This document shows, piece after piece, positions 42,168 through 50,853 of a stretch of DNA of 64,000 bases. The notes below the pieces were generated by a model, which was not told the origin of the DNA, made no database searches, and worked only from the letters and a program-made list of their open reading frames with translations. A program made the position numbers and the translations under genes. The first letter of the stretch is position 1, and every line of letters begins with the position of its first letter. Location of the stretch: positions 124,001 to 188,000 of the forward strand of contig NZ_VNIK02000001.1 in assembly GCF_007785775.2 (NCBI RefSeq). The letters run 5' to 3'. Source of the stretch: Flagellimonas hadalis. Lineage in GTDB: Bacteria; Bacteroidota; Bacteroidia; Flavobacteriales; Flavobacteriaceae.

Positions 42168-43493
42168 ATGGAATATCTTCCCAACATAGTGTTTGCCATA
42201 GCCCTTATTGTGGGCATTGGGTTCTTTGTGCGCAACGTGAAGAAGCTCATCAGAAACATCAAGTTGGGCAAAAAGGTCGATGTGGGGGATAACAAACCCC
42301 AACGATGGAAGAACATGGCAAAGATTGCCTTGGGGCAGACCAAAATGGTGGTGCGTCCCATTGCGGGTCTTATGCACATCATTGTCTATGTGGGCTTTAT
42401 CATTATCAATATAGAAGTCCTAGAGATTATTTTGGATGGTATTTTGGGAACCCACAGGTTGTTTTCCCCAATCGGGCTATTGTATAATATTTTGATAGGC
42501 TCCTTTGAGATATTGGCCTTTCTCGTCATAGTGGCCGTGACCGTTTTTTGGGTACGAAGGAACATCATCAAGCTACAACGGTTCATCAAACCAGAGATGA
42601 AGGGCTGGCCCAAAAAGGATGGGAACATGATCCTTTACATAGAATTTGTATTGATGGTCCTTTTCCTGACCATGAACGCCGCCGATTTTCAATTGCAGCA
42701 GATGGGGGCCGATCATTATGATCAAGCCGGGGCTTTCCCCATCAGTCAATTCATAACTCCTTTGTTCGATGGGCTCTCAATATCCACTTTGACAGGAATC
42801 GAAAGGACAGCTTGGTGGTTGCACATTTTGGGCATATTGGCCTTTTTGAATTACCTGTACTATTCCAAGCACCTCCATATTCTTTTGGCCTTTCCGAACA
42901 CCTATTATGGTAAACTGAAACCCCAAGGGCAGTTCAACAATCTGGAATCGGTGACCAATGAGGTGAAATTGATGATGGATCCCAATGCGGACCCCTTTGC
43001 AGCCCCGGCCAATCCTGATGCAGCTGCCCCAGAAAAGTTCGGGGCATCCGATGTGATGGACCTGAATTGGGTACAACTGCTCAATGCATATACCTGTACC
43101 GAATGTGGTCGGTGCACCTCCGAATGCCCTGCCAACCAGACTGGTAAAAAACTATCGCCCAGAAAGATCATGATGGACACCCGCGACCGTTTGGAGGAAG
43201 TTGGGAAAATCATGGATGCCAACAAGGGCGAGTTTGTATCGAATGGCAAACAATTGCTCGACGATTACATCAGCAGGGAAGAGCTTTGGGCCTGTACCAC
43301 CTGCAATGCATGTGTGGAAGCCTGTCCTGTAAGCATCGACCCCTTGTCCATCATTGTGGAAATGCGAAGGTATTTGGTGATGGAGCAGTCCGCTGCACCC
43401 ATGGAACTGAACAACATGATGTCCAACATCGAAAACAATGGGGCACCTTGGCCATACAACCAAATGGACCGTTTGAACTGGGTAAACGAATAA
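42168..43493 (+). CDS. Membrane (Fe-S)-binding oxidoreductase with two 4Fe-4S clusters (HdrD/GlpC-like)
   Basis: 441 residues. The N-terminal half has about five hydrophobic helices (VFAIALIVGIGFFV, MHIIVYVGFIIINIEVLE, SFEILAFLVIVAVTVFWV, FVLMVLFLTMN, LHILGILAFLNYLYY), with a NarI-like di-haem layout possible. The C-terminal half has two ferredoxin motifs, CTECGRCTSECP and CTTCNACVEACP. It probably passes electrons between quinol and the soluble partner encoded 10 bp downstream. The donor is unknown; lactate/glycolate- or heterodisulfide-type chemistry is possible. Confidence 0.87.
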   Translation: MEYLPNIVFAIALIVGIGFFVRNVKKLIRNIKLGKKVDVGDNKPQRWKNMAKIALGQTKMVVRPIAGLMHIIVYVGFIIINIEVLEIILDGILGTHRLFSPIGLLYNILIGSFEILAFLVIVAVTVFWVRRNIIKLQRFIKPEMKGWPKKDGNMILYIEFVLMVLFLTMNAADFQLQQMGADHYDQAGAFPISQFITPLFDGLSISTLTGIERTAWWLHILGILAFLNYLYYSKHLHILLAFPNTYYGKLKPQGQFNNLESVTNEVKLMMDPNADPFAAPANPDAAAPEKFGASDVMDLNWVQLLNAYTCTECGRCTSECPANQTGKKLSPRKIMMDTRDRLEEVGKIMDANKGEFVSNGKQLLDDYISREELWACTTCNACVEACPVSIDPLSIIVEMRRYLVMEQSAAPMELNNMMSNIENNGAPWPYNQMDRLNWVNE

Positions 43494-43503
43494 AACTGGC
43501 ACT

Positions 43504-44289
43504 ATGGACGAACAATTGAAGGTGAAGACCATGCAAGAGTTTATGGCGGAAGGCAAACAGCCCGAAATTTTGTTTTGGGTAGGTTCGGCCGGAAGTTATG
43601 ACGATAGGGCAAAAAAAATATCCAGGGCATTTGTGAGGTTATTGAACAAGGCCAATGTCGATTTTGCCGTGTTGGGCCAGGAAGAAAGCTCAACGGGAGA
43701 TGTGGCCAAACGGGCAGGCAATGAGTTCTTGTTCCAAATGCAGGCCATGATGAACATTCAATTGTTGAATGGCTACGAGATCAAACGCATAGTGACCTGC
43801 GATCCGCATTCCTTCAATACCCTCAAAAATGAATATCCAGGATTAGGAGGTACTTACGAGGTGGTCCATCATACCCAATACCTGAAAGAACTTTTGGATC
43901 AGGGCCGTTTGACCTTGCAAGGGGAAACCTATAAGGGAAAACGCATCACGTTTCATGACCCATGCTATCTGGGCAGGGCCAACTCCGTCTATGAGGCTCC
44001 CAGAGAGGTTCTCGCCAAGACCAATGCGGAATTGGTGGAAATGAAACGCCACAAGAAAACCGCACTGTGTTGTGGGGCAGGAGGGGCGCAAATGTTCAAG
44101 GAACCCGAAAAAGGGGATATGGACATCAATGTTTTGCGCACAAAGGATGCCTTGGAAACGAACCCAAACATTATTGCAACGGGTTGTCCTTACTGCAATA
44201 CGATGATGACAGATGGTATAAAGGCACATGAAAAAGAAGACAGTGTTACAGTCTTGGACGTGGCCGAACTTTTAGCAAACTCTATTTGA
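43504..44289 (+). CDS. (Fe-S)-binding protein with CCG domains (HdrB/LutA-like)
   Basis: 261 residues. Two cysteine-rich CCG-type regions are visible. The first contains IKRIVTCDPHSFNTL and HDPCYLGRANSVYEAPREVL. The second contains KKTALCCGAGGAQMF, followed by IIATGCPYCNTMMTDGI. CCG domains bind a noncubane or 4Fe-4S cluster. It is the catalytic partner of the membrane protein encoded just before it. Cytoplasmic side. The pair is widely conserved in Bacteroidota with no confirmed substrate. Confidence 0.88.
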   Translation: MDEQLKVKTMQEFMAEGKQPEILFWVGSAGSYDDRAKKISRAFVRLLNKANVDFAVLGQEESSTGDVAKRAGNEFLFQMQAMMNIQLLNGYEIKRIVTCDPHSFNTLKNEYPGLGGTYEVVHHTQYLKELLDQGRLTLQGETYKGKRITFHDPCYLGRANSVYEAPREVLAKTNAELVEMKRHKKTALCCGAGGAQMFKEPEKGDMDINVLRTKDALETNPNIIATGCPYCNTMMTDGIKAHEKEDSVTVLDVAELLANSI

Positions 44290-44290
44290 T

Positions 44291-44773
44291 ATGTTGGTAG
44301 ATTTTAATGAATTACCGGAACACTCAAGGATTTGGATCTATCAATCCAATCGTAGTTTCACGGATGCGGAGCAAGAGGAGATCAAGGAAGAACTGGACAG
44401 TTTCCTAAAGGAATGGACCGCTCACGGAAGTCATTTGCACGCTGGGTTTGAGATCAAATACAAACGATTTATCGTGATTGGATTGGACCAGACCAATGCC
44501 AGCGCATCAGGGTGCTCCATTGATGCATCGGTCCATTTTGTGCAGAGTTTGGAGAAAAAATATAACGTGGAGTTGTTGGACCGCATGAACGTATCCTTCA
44601 AACAAGGTGAGTTTATCGCCTACAAACCCTTGAAAGATTTCAAAAAGATGGCCAAGGACAAGTCCGTTTCCCCCAATACCATAGTGTTCAACAATTTGGT
44701 GGCCACCAAACAGGAATATCTCGAACATTGGGAGGTGCCCGCCAGCGAAAGTTGGCATTCCCGGTTTGTATAG
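44291..44773 (+). CDS. Small conserved protein often mislabelled 'ABC transporter ATPase'
   Basis: 160 residues, starting 1 nt after the stop of the Fe-S gene. Recognisable as the Bacteroidota family that begins with ELPEHSRIWIYQSNRSFTDAE and contains SHLHAGFEIKYKRFIVIGLDQ, SGCSIDASVHFVQ and DRMNVSFKQG. There is no Walker A or B motif and no signature sequence, so it cannot be an ABC ATPase. The CSID segment and the tight coupling to the Fe-S pair suggest an accessory role, but the function is unknown. Confidence 0.85.
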   Translation: MLVDFNELPEHSRIWIYQSNRSFTDAEQEEIKEELDSFLKEWTAHGSHLHAGFEIKYKRFIVIGLDQTNASASGCSIDASVHFVQSLEKKYNVELLDRMNVSFKQGEFIAYKPLKDFKKMAKDKSVSPNTIVFNNLVATKQEYLEHWEVPASESWHSRFV

Positions 44774-44864
44774 GACAATCTTAAAGTATCTTAATTTCTG
44801 TGCATTTCTCGACCAAATGCAATATTTTTACCAGCTATAAGTTCATGTCCTAGACAAGATATTT

Positions 44865-47777
44865 ATGCGGTCAACCCTATATTTTCCCCTTTTCATATTA
44901 CTTAGTTTCCAAGTTTTTGGTCAAGAGAATCCTCTACAGACCCAAGATTCCCTTGCCCAAATGGCTTGGGTGGAAAACAGGTACAATAGCATGACCCTGA
45001 ATGAACGGATCGGTCAATTGTTCATGGTGAGTGTAGCGTCCAATCAAGATAAGACCTCCACGGACAAAATCCAGAAACTTGTGGACGAAGAGGGTATTGG
45101 CGGGGTTATTTTCTTGAGCGGAACTCCTGTACGCCAGGCGAAATTGACCAATGAATACCAGTCAAAATCCAAAATTCCATTGTTGATCGGTATGGATGCG
45201 GAATGGGGTCTGGCCATGCGTCTGGATTCCACCTATGCATTCCCTTGGAACATGACCCTAGGGGCCATTCAGGATAGCACACTTGTGGAAAAAGTAGGCC
45301 ATCAGATTGGCAAACATGCCAAACGTCTTGGAGTGCATATTAATTTTGCACCCGATCTGGATGTGAACAACAATCCACAGAACCCCATCATTGGCAACCG
45401 CTCCTTTGGTGAAGACCCCATCAATGTAGCGAAAAAGGGAGCGGCCTTTTTGAAGGGAATGGAGGCGGCCGGGGTGCTTTCCTGTGGCAAACATTTTCCC
45501 GGCCACGGAGACACTGCCACAGACTCGCACAAGGCACTTCCCATCATCAGTTCTTCCAGGGAAGTATTGGATTCCATCGAACTATATCCCTTCCAAAAAG
45601 TAATGGAACATGGGTTGAGTTCCGTGATGATAGCCCATTTGGATGTACCCAGTCTGGAGAGCAGGGAAGGACATCCATCATCCCTTTCCAAAGACATAGT
45701 CACTGGGTTGTTGCAAGAAGAAATGGGTTTTGAAGGCTTGATATTCACCGATGCCCTGAACATGAAGGCGGTTTCCCAATTTGCGGAAGAAGGGGAGGTG
45801 GAACTGGAGGCCTTTTTAGCAGGAAACGATATGTTGTTGATGCCCGAAAATGTGTCCAAGGCAAAGGACAGGCTCATTTTGGCCTATAATGAGGGTACCA
45901 TTACCGAAGAAAGATTGGCATTGTCAGTCAAAAAAATATTGATGGCAAAATACAAGGTGGGGCTCAATAACTACCAGCCCGTGAAATTGGAAAATCTATA
46001 CGATGACCTGAACACTCCAGAAAACGATGTGATCTATGAAGAGGCAATCGAGGGAGCGATGACCGTGGCCAAGAACAATTTTTCCCTGATGCCCATCAGA
46101 AAACTGGACAATAAGAAGGTAGCCTATGTCCAGTTTGGGGACGATTCTGGTTCTACCTTTTTGGAAACCATGAACAAGTACTACAAGGTTACCCAGATCA
46201 AGGCGAAAGATATTGCAGCATACAAAAATGAACTGTCCCATTACAATCTGGTCATCATCGGTCTGCACAAAAGCAATGAAAGCCCATGGAAGGGCTACAA
46301 GTTCTCCAAAAACGAACTCTTCTGGATGGAGGAAATATCCAGGTTACGCACGAGCAATACCATTTTGGCCTTGTTTGCAAAACCCTACGCACTTTTGGAT
46401 GTGCTCAATTTTGATACCATGGACGGGGTGGTGGTGGCTTATCAAAACAGCAATATTGCCCAAGAGAAAGCGGCAGAGGTCATTTTTGGGGCCATAGGGG
46501 CCAATGGCAAGTTGCCCGTATCCGCACATACCGAATTTCCAGTTGGAACAGGGGTCAAGTTGGAAGCCATTCAGCGGTTGGGATATAGCATTCCTGAACG
46601 GGTGGGCATGAGTTCCGAGAAACTGGCCCAAGTGGACACCTTGGTACAACAGGGGCTTGATTCCTTGATGTTTCCTGGTGCCCAAGTGTTGGTGGCCAGA
46701 AAGGGAAAGGTCATTTATAACAAGAATTTTGGCAAGCCCACGTACAATTCAGACCAAATGATAACGGAAGAATCCGTTTATGACCTTGCATCTTTGACCA
46801 AGATCCTGTCCACGCTGCCCATCATCATGAAGATGGAGGAGGAAGGAAAAATTGCGCTCAACGATACGTTTAAAGATTTGATTCCCGGATATGCGGACAC
46901 CGAGCTGAAAGACGTGACCGTTTTAAAGGCCCTGTCGCATTACGGTAGGCTTCCGGCCTGGATCGCTTTTTACATCGACACCTTGACCAAGGACAGAAAG
47001 CCTTCCCCGGAATTTTACAGCAACAATCCTTCGGAGGCTTTTCCGTACAAGGTTGCGGAGCATTTGTACCTTACTAGATCTTACAAAGACTCCATCCATA
47101 ATCGGATAGGAAGACAAAGTTTAAAATCCAACCGCTATCGGTACAGTGATCTAGCCTATTATGTATTCAAGGAATATATTGAGAACACCTATCAAAGACC
47201 GATAAACGAATTGGCGGATGAGTTTTTCTACAAGCCCATGGGACTGCAACGAACCATGTTCAACCCGCTGAAAAAAATTCCAAAAGAAGAGATAGTTCCC
47301 TCCGAAGAGGACGACTATTACAGATATCAGACCGTGCAAGGCTATGTCCACGACATGGGAGCGGCCATGCAAGGCGGGGCAGGTGGCCATGCAGGACTTT
47401 TCAGTACGGCCAATGAAGTGGCGAAGATCATGCAGATGTACTTGCAGGGTGGATATTATGGAGGAGAACGCTTTTTGAACGAGCGGACCATCAAAAAATT
47501 CAACACCTGCTATTTCTGCAACAATGATGTGAGAAGGGGAGTGGGCTTTGATAAGCCCCAACTCGGAAGTAGTGGTCCCACCTGTGGTTGTGTGTCCCGA
47601 AAAAGTTTTGGACACAGTGGCTTTACGGGTACGTTCACGTGGGCAGACCCAGACGCGGAACTGGTCTATGTTTTTTTGTCGAACAGGACCTATCCATCGG
47701 CGACCAATACATTACTGATAAGCTCTGGATTGCGTACGCGTGTGCAGAAGGCTATTTATGATTCCATTATTAATTAG
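44865..47777 (+). CDS. GH3 beta-N-acetylglucosaminidase (NagZ-like) fused to a serine beta-lactamase-like domain
   Basis: 970 residues with signal peptide (LYFPLFILLSFQVFGQ). The GH3 domain (about 35-370) has GVIFLSGTPVRQAKL, IGMDAEWGLAMRL, CGKHFPGHGDTATDSH (the His-Asp catalytic loop of NagZ) and IFTDALNMKAVS (nucleophile Asp). A GH3 C-terminal-like part follows (to about 570). The last 400 residues are a class C/EstB-like serine hydrolase with SLTK (SxxK), YRYSDLAYYVF (YxN-like) and FGHSGFTGTF (KTG-like HSG). It probably trims and recycles peptidoglycan in the periplasm. Confidence 0.9.
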   Translation: MRSTLYFPLFILLSFQVFGQENPLQTQDSLAQMAWVENRYNSMTLNERIGQLFMVSVASNQDKTSTDKIQKLVDEEGIGGVIFLSGTPVRQAKLTNEYQSKSKIPLLIGMDAEWGLAMRLDSTYAFPWNMTLGAIQDSTLVEKVGHQIGKHAKRLGVHINFAPDLDVNNNPQNPIIGNRSFGEDPINVAKKGAAFLKGMEAAGVLSCGKHFPGHGDTATDSHKALPIISSSREVLDSIELYPFQKVMEHGLSSVMIAHLDVPSLESREGHPSSLSKDIVTGLLQEEMGFEGLIFTDALNMKAVSQFAEEGEVELEAFLAGNDMLLMPENVSKAKDRLILAYNEGTITEERLALSVKKILMAKYKVGLNNYQPVKLENLYDDLNTPENDVIYEEAIEGAMTVAKNNFSLMPIRKLDNKKVAYVQFGDDSGSTFLETMNKYYKVTQIKAKDIAAYKNELSHYNLVIIGLHKSNESPWKGYKFSKNELFWMEEISRLRTSNTILALFAKPYALLDVLNFDTMDGVVVAYQNSNIAQEKAAEVIFGAIGANGKLPVSAHTEFPVGTGVKLEAIQRLGYSIPERVGMSSEKLAQVDTLVQQGLDSLMFPGAQVLVARKGKVIYNKNFGKPTYNSDQMITEESVYDLASLTKILSTLPIIMKMEEEGKIALNDTFKDLIPGYADTELKDVTVLKALSHYGRLPAWIAFYIDTLTKDRKPSPEFYSNNPSEAFPYKVAEHLYLTRSYKDSIHNRIGRQSLKSNRYRYSDLAYYVFKEYIENTYQRPINELADEFFYKPMGLQRTMFNPLKKIPKEEIVPSEEDDYYRYQTVQGYVHDMGAAMQGGAGGHAGLFSTANEVAKIMQMYLQGGYYGGERFLNERTIKKFNTCYFCNNDVRRGVGFDKPQLGSSGPTCGCVSRKSFGHSGFTGTFTWADPDAELVYVFLSNRTYPSATNTLLISSGLRTRVQKAIYDSIIN

Positions 47778-47793
47778 ACAATAAATATTGCCT

Positions 47794-47801
47794 TAGATTT
47801 G
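47794..47801 (+). promoter_or_regulatory. Predicted -7 element before bshA
   Basis: TAGATTTG matches TAnnTTTG in the 118-bp gap between the GH3 gene and bshA. The -33 match is poor. Confidence 0.35.
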
Positions 47802-47895
47802 TTTCGATAAAAAGCCCTTCCTCATGGAATGGCCTGTTCATAATGGACAATGACATGGCATAGCATTGACCATACCAAAAAATAAAAACTGACAA

Positions 47896-49038
47896 ATGAA
47901 AATTGCGATTGTTTGTTACCCCACCTTCGGAGGTAGTGGAGTGGTTGCCACGGAATTGGGCATCGCCTTGGCACAGAGAGGGCATGAAGTACACTTTGTG
48001 ACCTATAAACAACCGGTCCGTTTGGGACTTTTGGACAACAATATCCATTTTCATGAAGTGCACGTACCCGAATATCCATTGTTCCATTACCAGCCCTATG
48101 AACTCGCATTGTCCAGTAAGTTGGTGGATACCATCAAACAATATGATATAGAGTTGTTGCATGTGCATTATGCCATTCCCCATGCCTATGCAGGATATAT
48201 GGCCAAAAAGATGCTACAGGAATATGGTATTTTCATTCCTATGATCACTACCCTTCACGGTACCGACATCACTTTGGTGGGGAAGCATCCATTCTACAAG
48301 CCAGCGGTAACGTTCAGCATCAATAAATCCGATGTGGTGACCTCGGTTTCCGAAGCCCTTAAAAAAAGCACCTTGGAGTTGTTTGACATTGAAAGGGAAA
48401 TCGAGGTGATCCCCAATTTCATAGAAACCTCTAAGTACAGCCCGGATTATTCCGACTGCCAGCGAAGCTTGATGGCCAAGGCAAATGAACGCATCATCAC
48501 CCATATCAGTAATTTTAGGAAGGTAAAGCGTATTCCCGATGTAATCAATGTATTCCACCGCATCCAAAAAGAAATTCCAGCAAAACTGATCATGGTGGGC
48601 GAGGGACCCGAAAAGGAAAAAGCAGAACAATTGTGCGATAAGCTGGGCTTGAAGGAAAAAGTATTGTTTTTGGGAAATAGTACCGAAATAGACCGTATCC
48701 TCTGTTTTTCAGACCTGTTCCTATTGCCTTCCGAGACGGAGAGCTTCGGGTTGGCCGCTTTGGAGGCCATGATCAACAAGGTGGCCGTGGTTTCCAGCAA
48801 CACAGGAGGTATTCCGGAAGTGAACGTGGATGGGGTATCTGGATACCTGTCCAATGTGGGCGATGTGGAGGACATGGCGGCAAAGGCCTTGCAGATATTG
48901 AGGGACGATGCGGTCCTGGAACAATTCAAACAGAATGCCTACAATGTGGCCACTAAGTTTGACATTGTCCATATTTTGCCACTGTATGAGGAAATCTATG
49001 AAAAAGCATATAAGTCACGCTTTAAGAACACCTTTTGA
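47896..49038 (+). CDS. bshA: N-acetyl-alpha-D-glucosaminyl L-malate synthase
   Basis: 380 residues of the GT4 family. MKIAIVCYPTFGGSGVVATELGIALAQRGHEVHF is the BshA-specific start; HVHYAIPHAYAGYMAKKML, TLHGTDITLVGKHP and the C-terminal PSETESFGLAALEAM with GGIPEV complete the UDP-sugar binding set. It joins GlcNAc to L-malate, the first step of bacillithiol synthesis. This fits the persulfide dioxygenase near the window start. The stop is 2 nt before the next ATG. Confidence 0.94.
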   Translation: MKIAIVCYPTFGGSGVVATELGIALAQRGHEVHFVTYKQPVRLGLLDNNIHFHEVHVPEYPLFHYQPYELALSSKLVDTIKQYDIELLHVHYAIPHAYAGYMAKKMLQEYGIFIPMITTLHGTDITLVGKHPFYKPAVTFSINKSDVVTSVSEALKKSTLELFDIEREIEVIPNFIETSKYSPDYSDCQRSLMAKANERIITHISNFRKVKRIPDVINVFHRIQKEIPAKLIMVGEGPEKEKAEQLCDKLGLKEKVLFLGNSTEIDRILCFSDLFLLPSETESFGLAALEAMINKVAVVSSNTGGIPEVNVDGVSGYLSNVGDVEDMAAKALQILRDDAVLEQFKQNAYNVATKFDIVHILPLYEEIYEKAYKSRFKNTF

Positions 49039-49040
49039 TC

Positions 49041-49475
49041 ATGAAACGTTTTCTGTTCCTGACCTGCATATGTCTGCTCTCCTGTAATGCCCAGAAAAAT
49101 ATGGGTGAGGAGATTGAAGATTTGGTCTTGGTGGAACAGGATGGTTATTCTGGGATAGAGGTCTTTGAGGCCAAGGAAATACGGGAGACCAAATCACTCA
49201 ATAGATTTTATTCCCAGATCAACAAGACCCGAAAGCCGGGACTTCCCGTGCCCATGATCGATTTTTCCCAAGAAATGCTACTCTTGATATGCTTGGGCGA
49301 ACAGCAGGGAAAACCATCGGTACAGCTGTCCAAAATTAAAGAGACTGGTGCCGAAATCTTCATAGGAGTGGTATTGGAAATAAAAGAACAGGACCCATTG
49401 GCCACACAAACACCCTTTTACCTGTATAAAATGCCTCTCACCGACAAAACGATTGTTTTTCAATTGGTTGATTGA
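49041..49475 (+). CDS. PrcB-like lipoprotein
   Basis: 144 residues from ATG 49041 (a TTG at 49035 is also in frame). The lipoprotein signal is FLTCICLLSCNAQ. The C-terminal half, MIDFSQEMLLLICLGEQQGKPSVQLSKIKETGAEIFIGVVLEIKEQ, resembles the PrcB C-terminal domain found in an accessory subunit of a treponemal surface protease complex. No protease lies adjacent. It is likely cotranscribed with bshA. The assignment rests on pattern only. Confidence 0.65.
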   Translation: MKRFLFLTCICLLSCNAQKNMGEEIEDLVLVEQDGYSGIEVFEAKEIRETKSLNRFYSQINKTRKPGLPVPMIDFSQEMLLLICLGEQQGKPSVQLSKIKETGAEIFIGVVLEIKEQDPLATQTPFYLYKMPLTDKTIVFQLVD

Positions 49476-49537
49476 TAGCATAGTAAAATCCTTTACTGCT
49501 TCTTGTCGAATAAAACCGCACTTGAAGGTACAAAATT

Positions 49538-49566
49538 TAGCTTTGTTGGTGCTTCACGTAGATTTG
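49538..49566 (+). promoter_or_regulatory. Two overlapping candidate -7 elements before the OmpA gene
   Basis: TAGCTTTG (49538-49545) and TAGATTTG (49559-49566) both match TAnnTTTG, giving leaders of about 45 or 24 nt before the ATG at 49594. The -33 elements are weak. Confidence 0.4.
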
Positions 49567-49593
49567 TAGTCGATAAACCTCAAATCGAGCATC

Positions 49594-50763
49594 ATGAATA
49601 TTTTTAGACCTGCCCTAGTGGCCTTGGCTTTTTGTTTTGTGCTATCAACCTCCGCACAAGAAATTGAACTTACCAAAAAGGACAGTATTGTCCAGAGTTT
49701 TTGGTTGGTATCGTTAGGAACCAATATCGTGGACGATTCCGGTGATGAATTTGGAAACCTTTTTGACCTCAAGGAGGGCTGGAACATGGTTCCCTATCCT
49801 TCAAGGATCAGTGTGGGACGCTATTTTAAAAATGGCCTTGGACTGGAGGCCATAGGAACCTACAATAAATATAAAGAAGGGAAGATTGTGGATAATGTAG
49901 AAAACCCAGAAGATGTGGACTATTTTGGTCTGGATTTTAGGGTGAGCTACGATTTGAACATGATCTTGGGAGAGACCGGTTTCTTCGATCCATACATTGG
50001 TATTGGGGCTGGCTACACCGATGCCAATAACCAAGGTAGAGGCACTTACAATGCCATTATCGGTTTCAGGACTTGGTTTTCCGATCATTGGGGATTGGAT
50101 TTCAACTCTACTGGAAAGTGGGCCATGAGTACCGAGAATGCCACCAACCATATCCAACATGCACTGGGAGTTGCCTATAGGTTCGAGGTAGAAAAGGGAC
50201 TTTCCAGAAAAGGGGAGGAGAAATTGGCCCTTTTGGAAGAAATGGAGAAAGAGCAGCAAAGGGTACAGGATTCCATAGCCAAGGCGGACGAAGAAGCCCG
50301 TTTATTGGCTGAACGCTTGCAAAAAGAAAAGGAGGCTGCTGAGCTTGCCGCTTCCGAAAAAGCCAAAAAAGATGCAGAAGATGCTAGGCGTGCTGCACTT
50401 CAGAACAAGATCAACAACTTGGGCAATGTCTATTTCAAGTTGAACTCTTCATATCTTACAACCAAGGATAGGGAATTGTTGGACCAACTAGTGTCCATTA
50501 TGGAAAGTGAACCCAGTATTGCCATTAAAGTGACGGCACACACAGATTCACGGGGAACGAACCAATATAACCAATGGCTATCTGAGCGTAGGGCAGAACG
50601 TACGGTAGAGTATGTAGTGTCCAAAGGAATTACAGAGGACAGGATAAACCATGAAGCTTTTGGGGAGACTCAGTTGGTGAACGAGTGTACGGATGGAGTG
50701 TATTGTACTGAAGAAAAGCACGGAAAGAATAGGAGGTCGGAGTTTTTGATCACGAAATTTTAG
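49594..50763 (+). CDS. OmpA-family outer-membrane protein (OprF-like)
   Basis: 389 residues with signal peptide (ALVALAFCFVLSTSAQ). An 8-stranded barrel-like domain (about 30-200; ISVGRYFKNGLGLEAIGTYN, GLDFRVSYDLNMILG, FFDPYIGIGAGYTDANN) is followed by an Ala/Glu/Lys-rich coiled-coil linker (about 205-275) and an OmpA domain (NLGNVYFKLNSSYLTTKDRELL, KVTAHTDSRGTNQYNQWLSERRAERT, GETQLVNECTDGVYC). It anchors the outer membrane to peptidoglycan. Followed by a strong bidirectional terminator. Confidence 0.93.
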   Translation: MNIFRPALVALAFCFVLSTSAQEIELTKKDSIVQSFWLVSLGTNIVDDSGDEFGNLFDLKEGWNMVPYPSRISVGRYFKNGLGLEAIGTYNKYKEGKIVDNVENPEDVDYFGLDFRVSYDLNMILGETGFFDPYIGIGAGYTDANNQGRGTYNAIIGFRTWFSDHWGLDFNSTGKWAMSTENATNHIQHALGVAYRFEVEKGLSRKGEEKLALLEEMEKEQQRVQDSIAKADEEARLLAERLQKEKEAAELAASEKAKKDAEDARRAALQNKINNLGNVYFKLNSSYLTTKDRELLDQLVSIMESEPSIAIKVTAHTDSRGTNQYNQWLSERRAERTVEYVVSKGITEDRINHEAFGETQLVNECTDGVYCTEEKHGKNRRSEFLITKF

Positions 50764-50781
50764 AAGATAAAACAGCTCTAT

Positions 50782-50821
50782 AATAAATGGGCCCGATCTA
50801 TTTAGATCGGGCCCATTTATT
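50782..50821. terminator. Bidirectional terminator, 18-bp stem
   Basis: A near-perfect palindrome containing GGGCCCGATCT and AGATCGGGCCC around ATTT, with TAAAT/ATTTA flanks. It lies between the convergent OmpA (ends 50763) and AMP-ligase (ends 50854) genes. Confidence 0.85.
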
Positions 50822-50853
50822 TATAGTTGCATCGGGACAAGTTGTCCGTGAAA

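Noticed and set aside
42168..44289. Lactate utilisation operon lutABC or glpABC
   Set aside because: Only the HdrD-like membrane Fe-S protein and one CCG protein are present; no LutB/LutC or FAD-dependent dehydrogenase is adjacent, so a substrate was not assigned.
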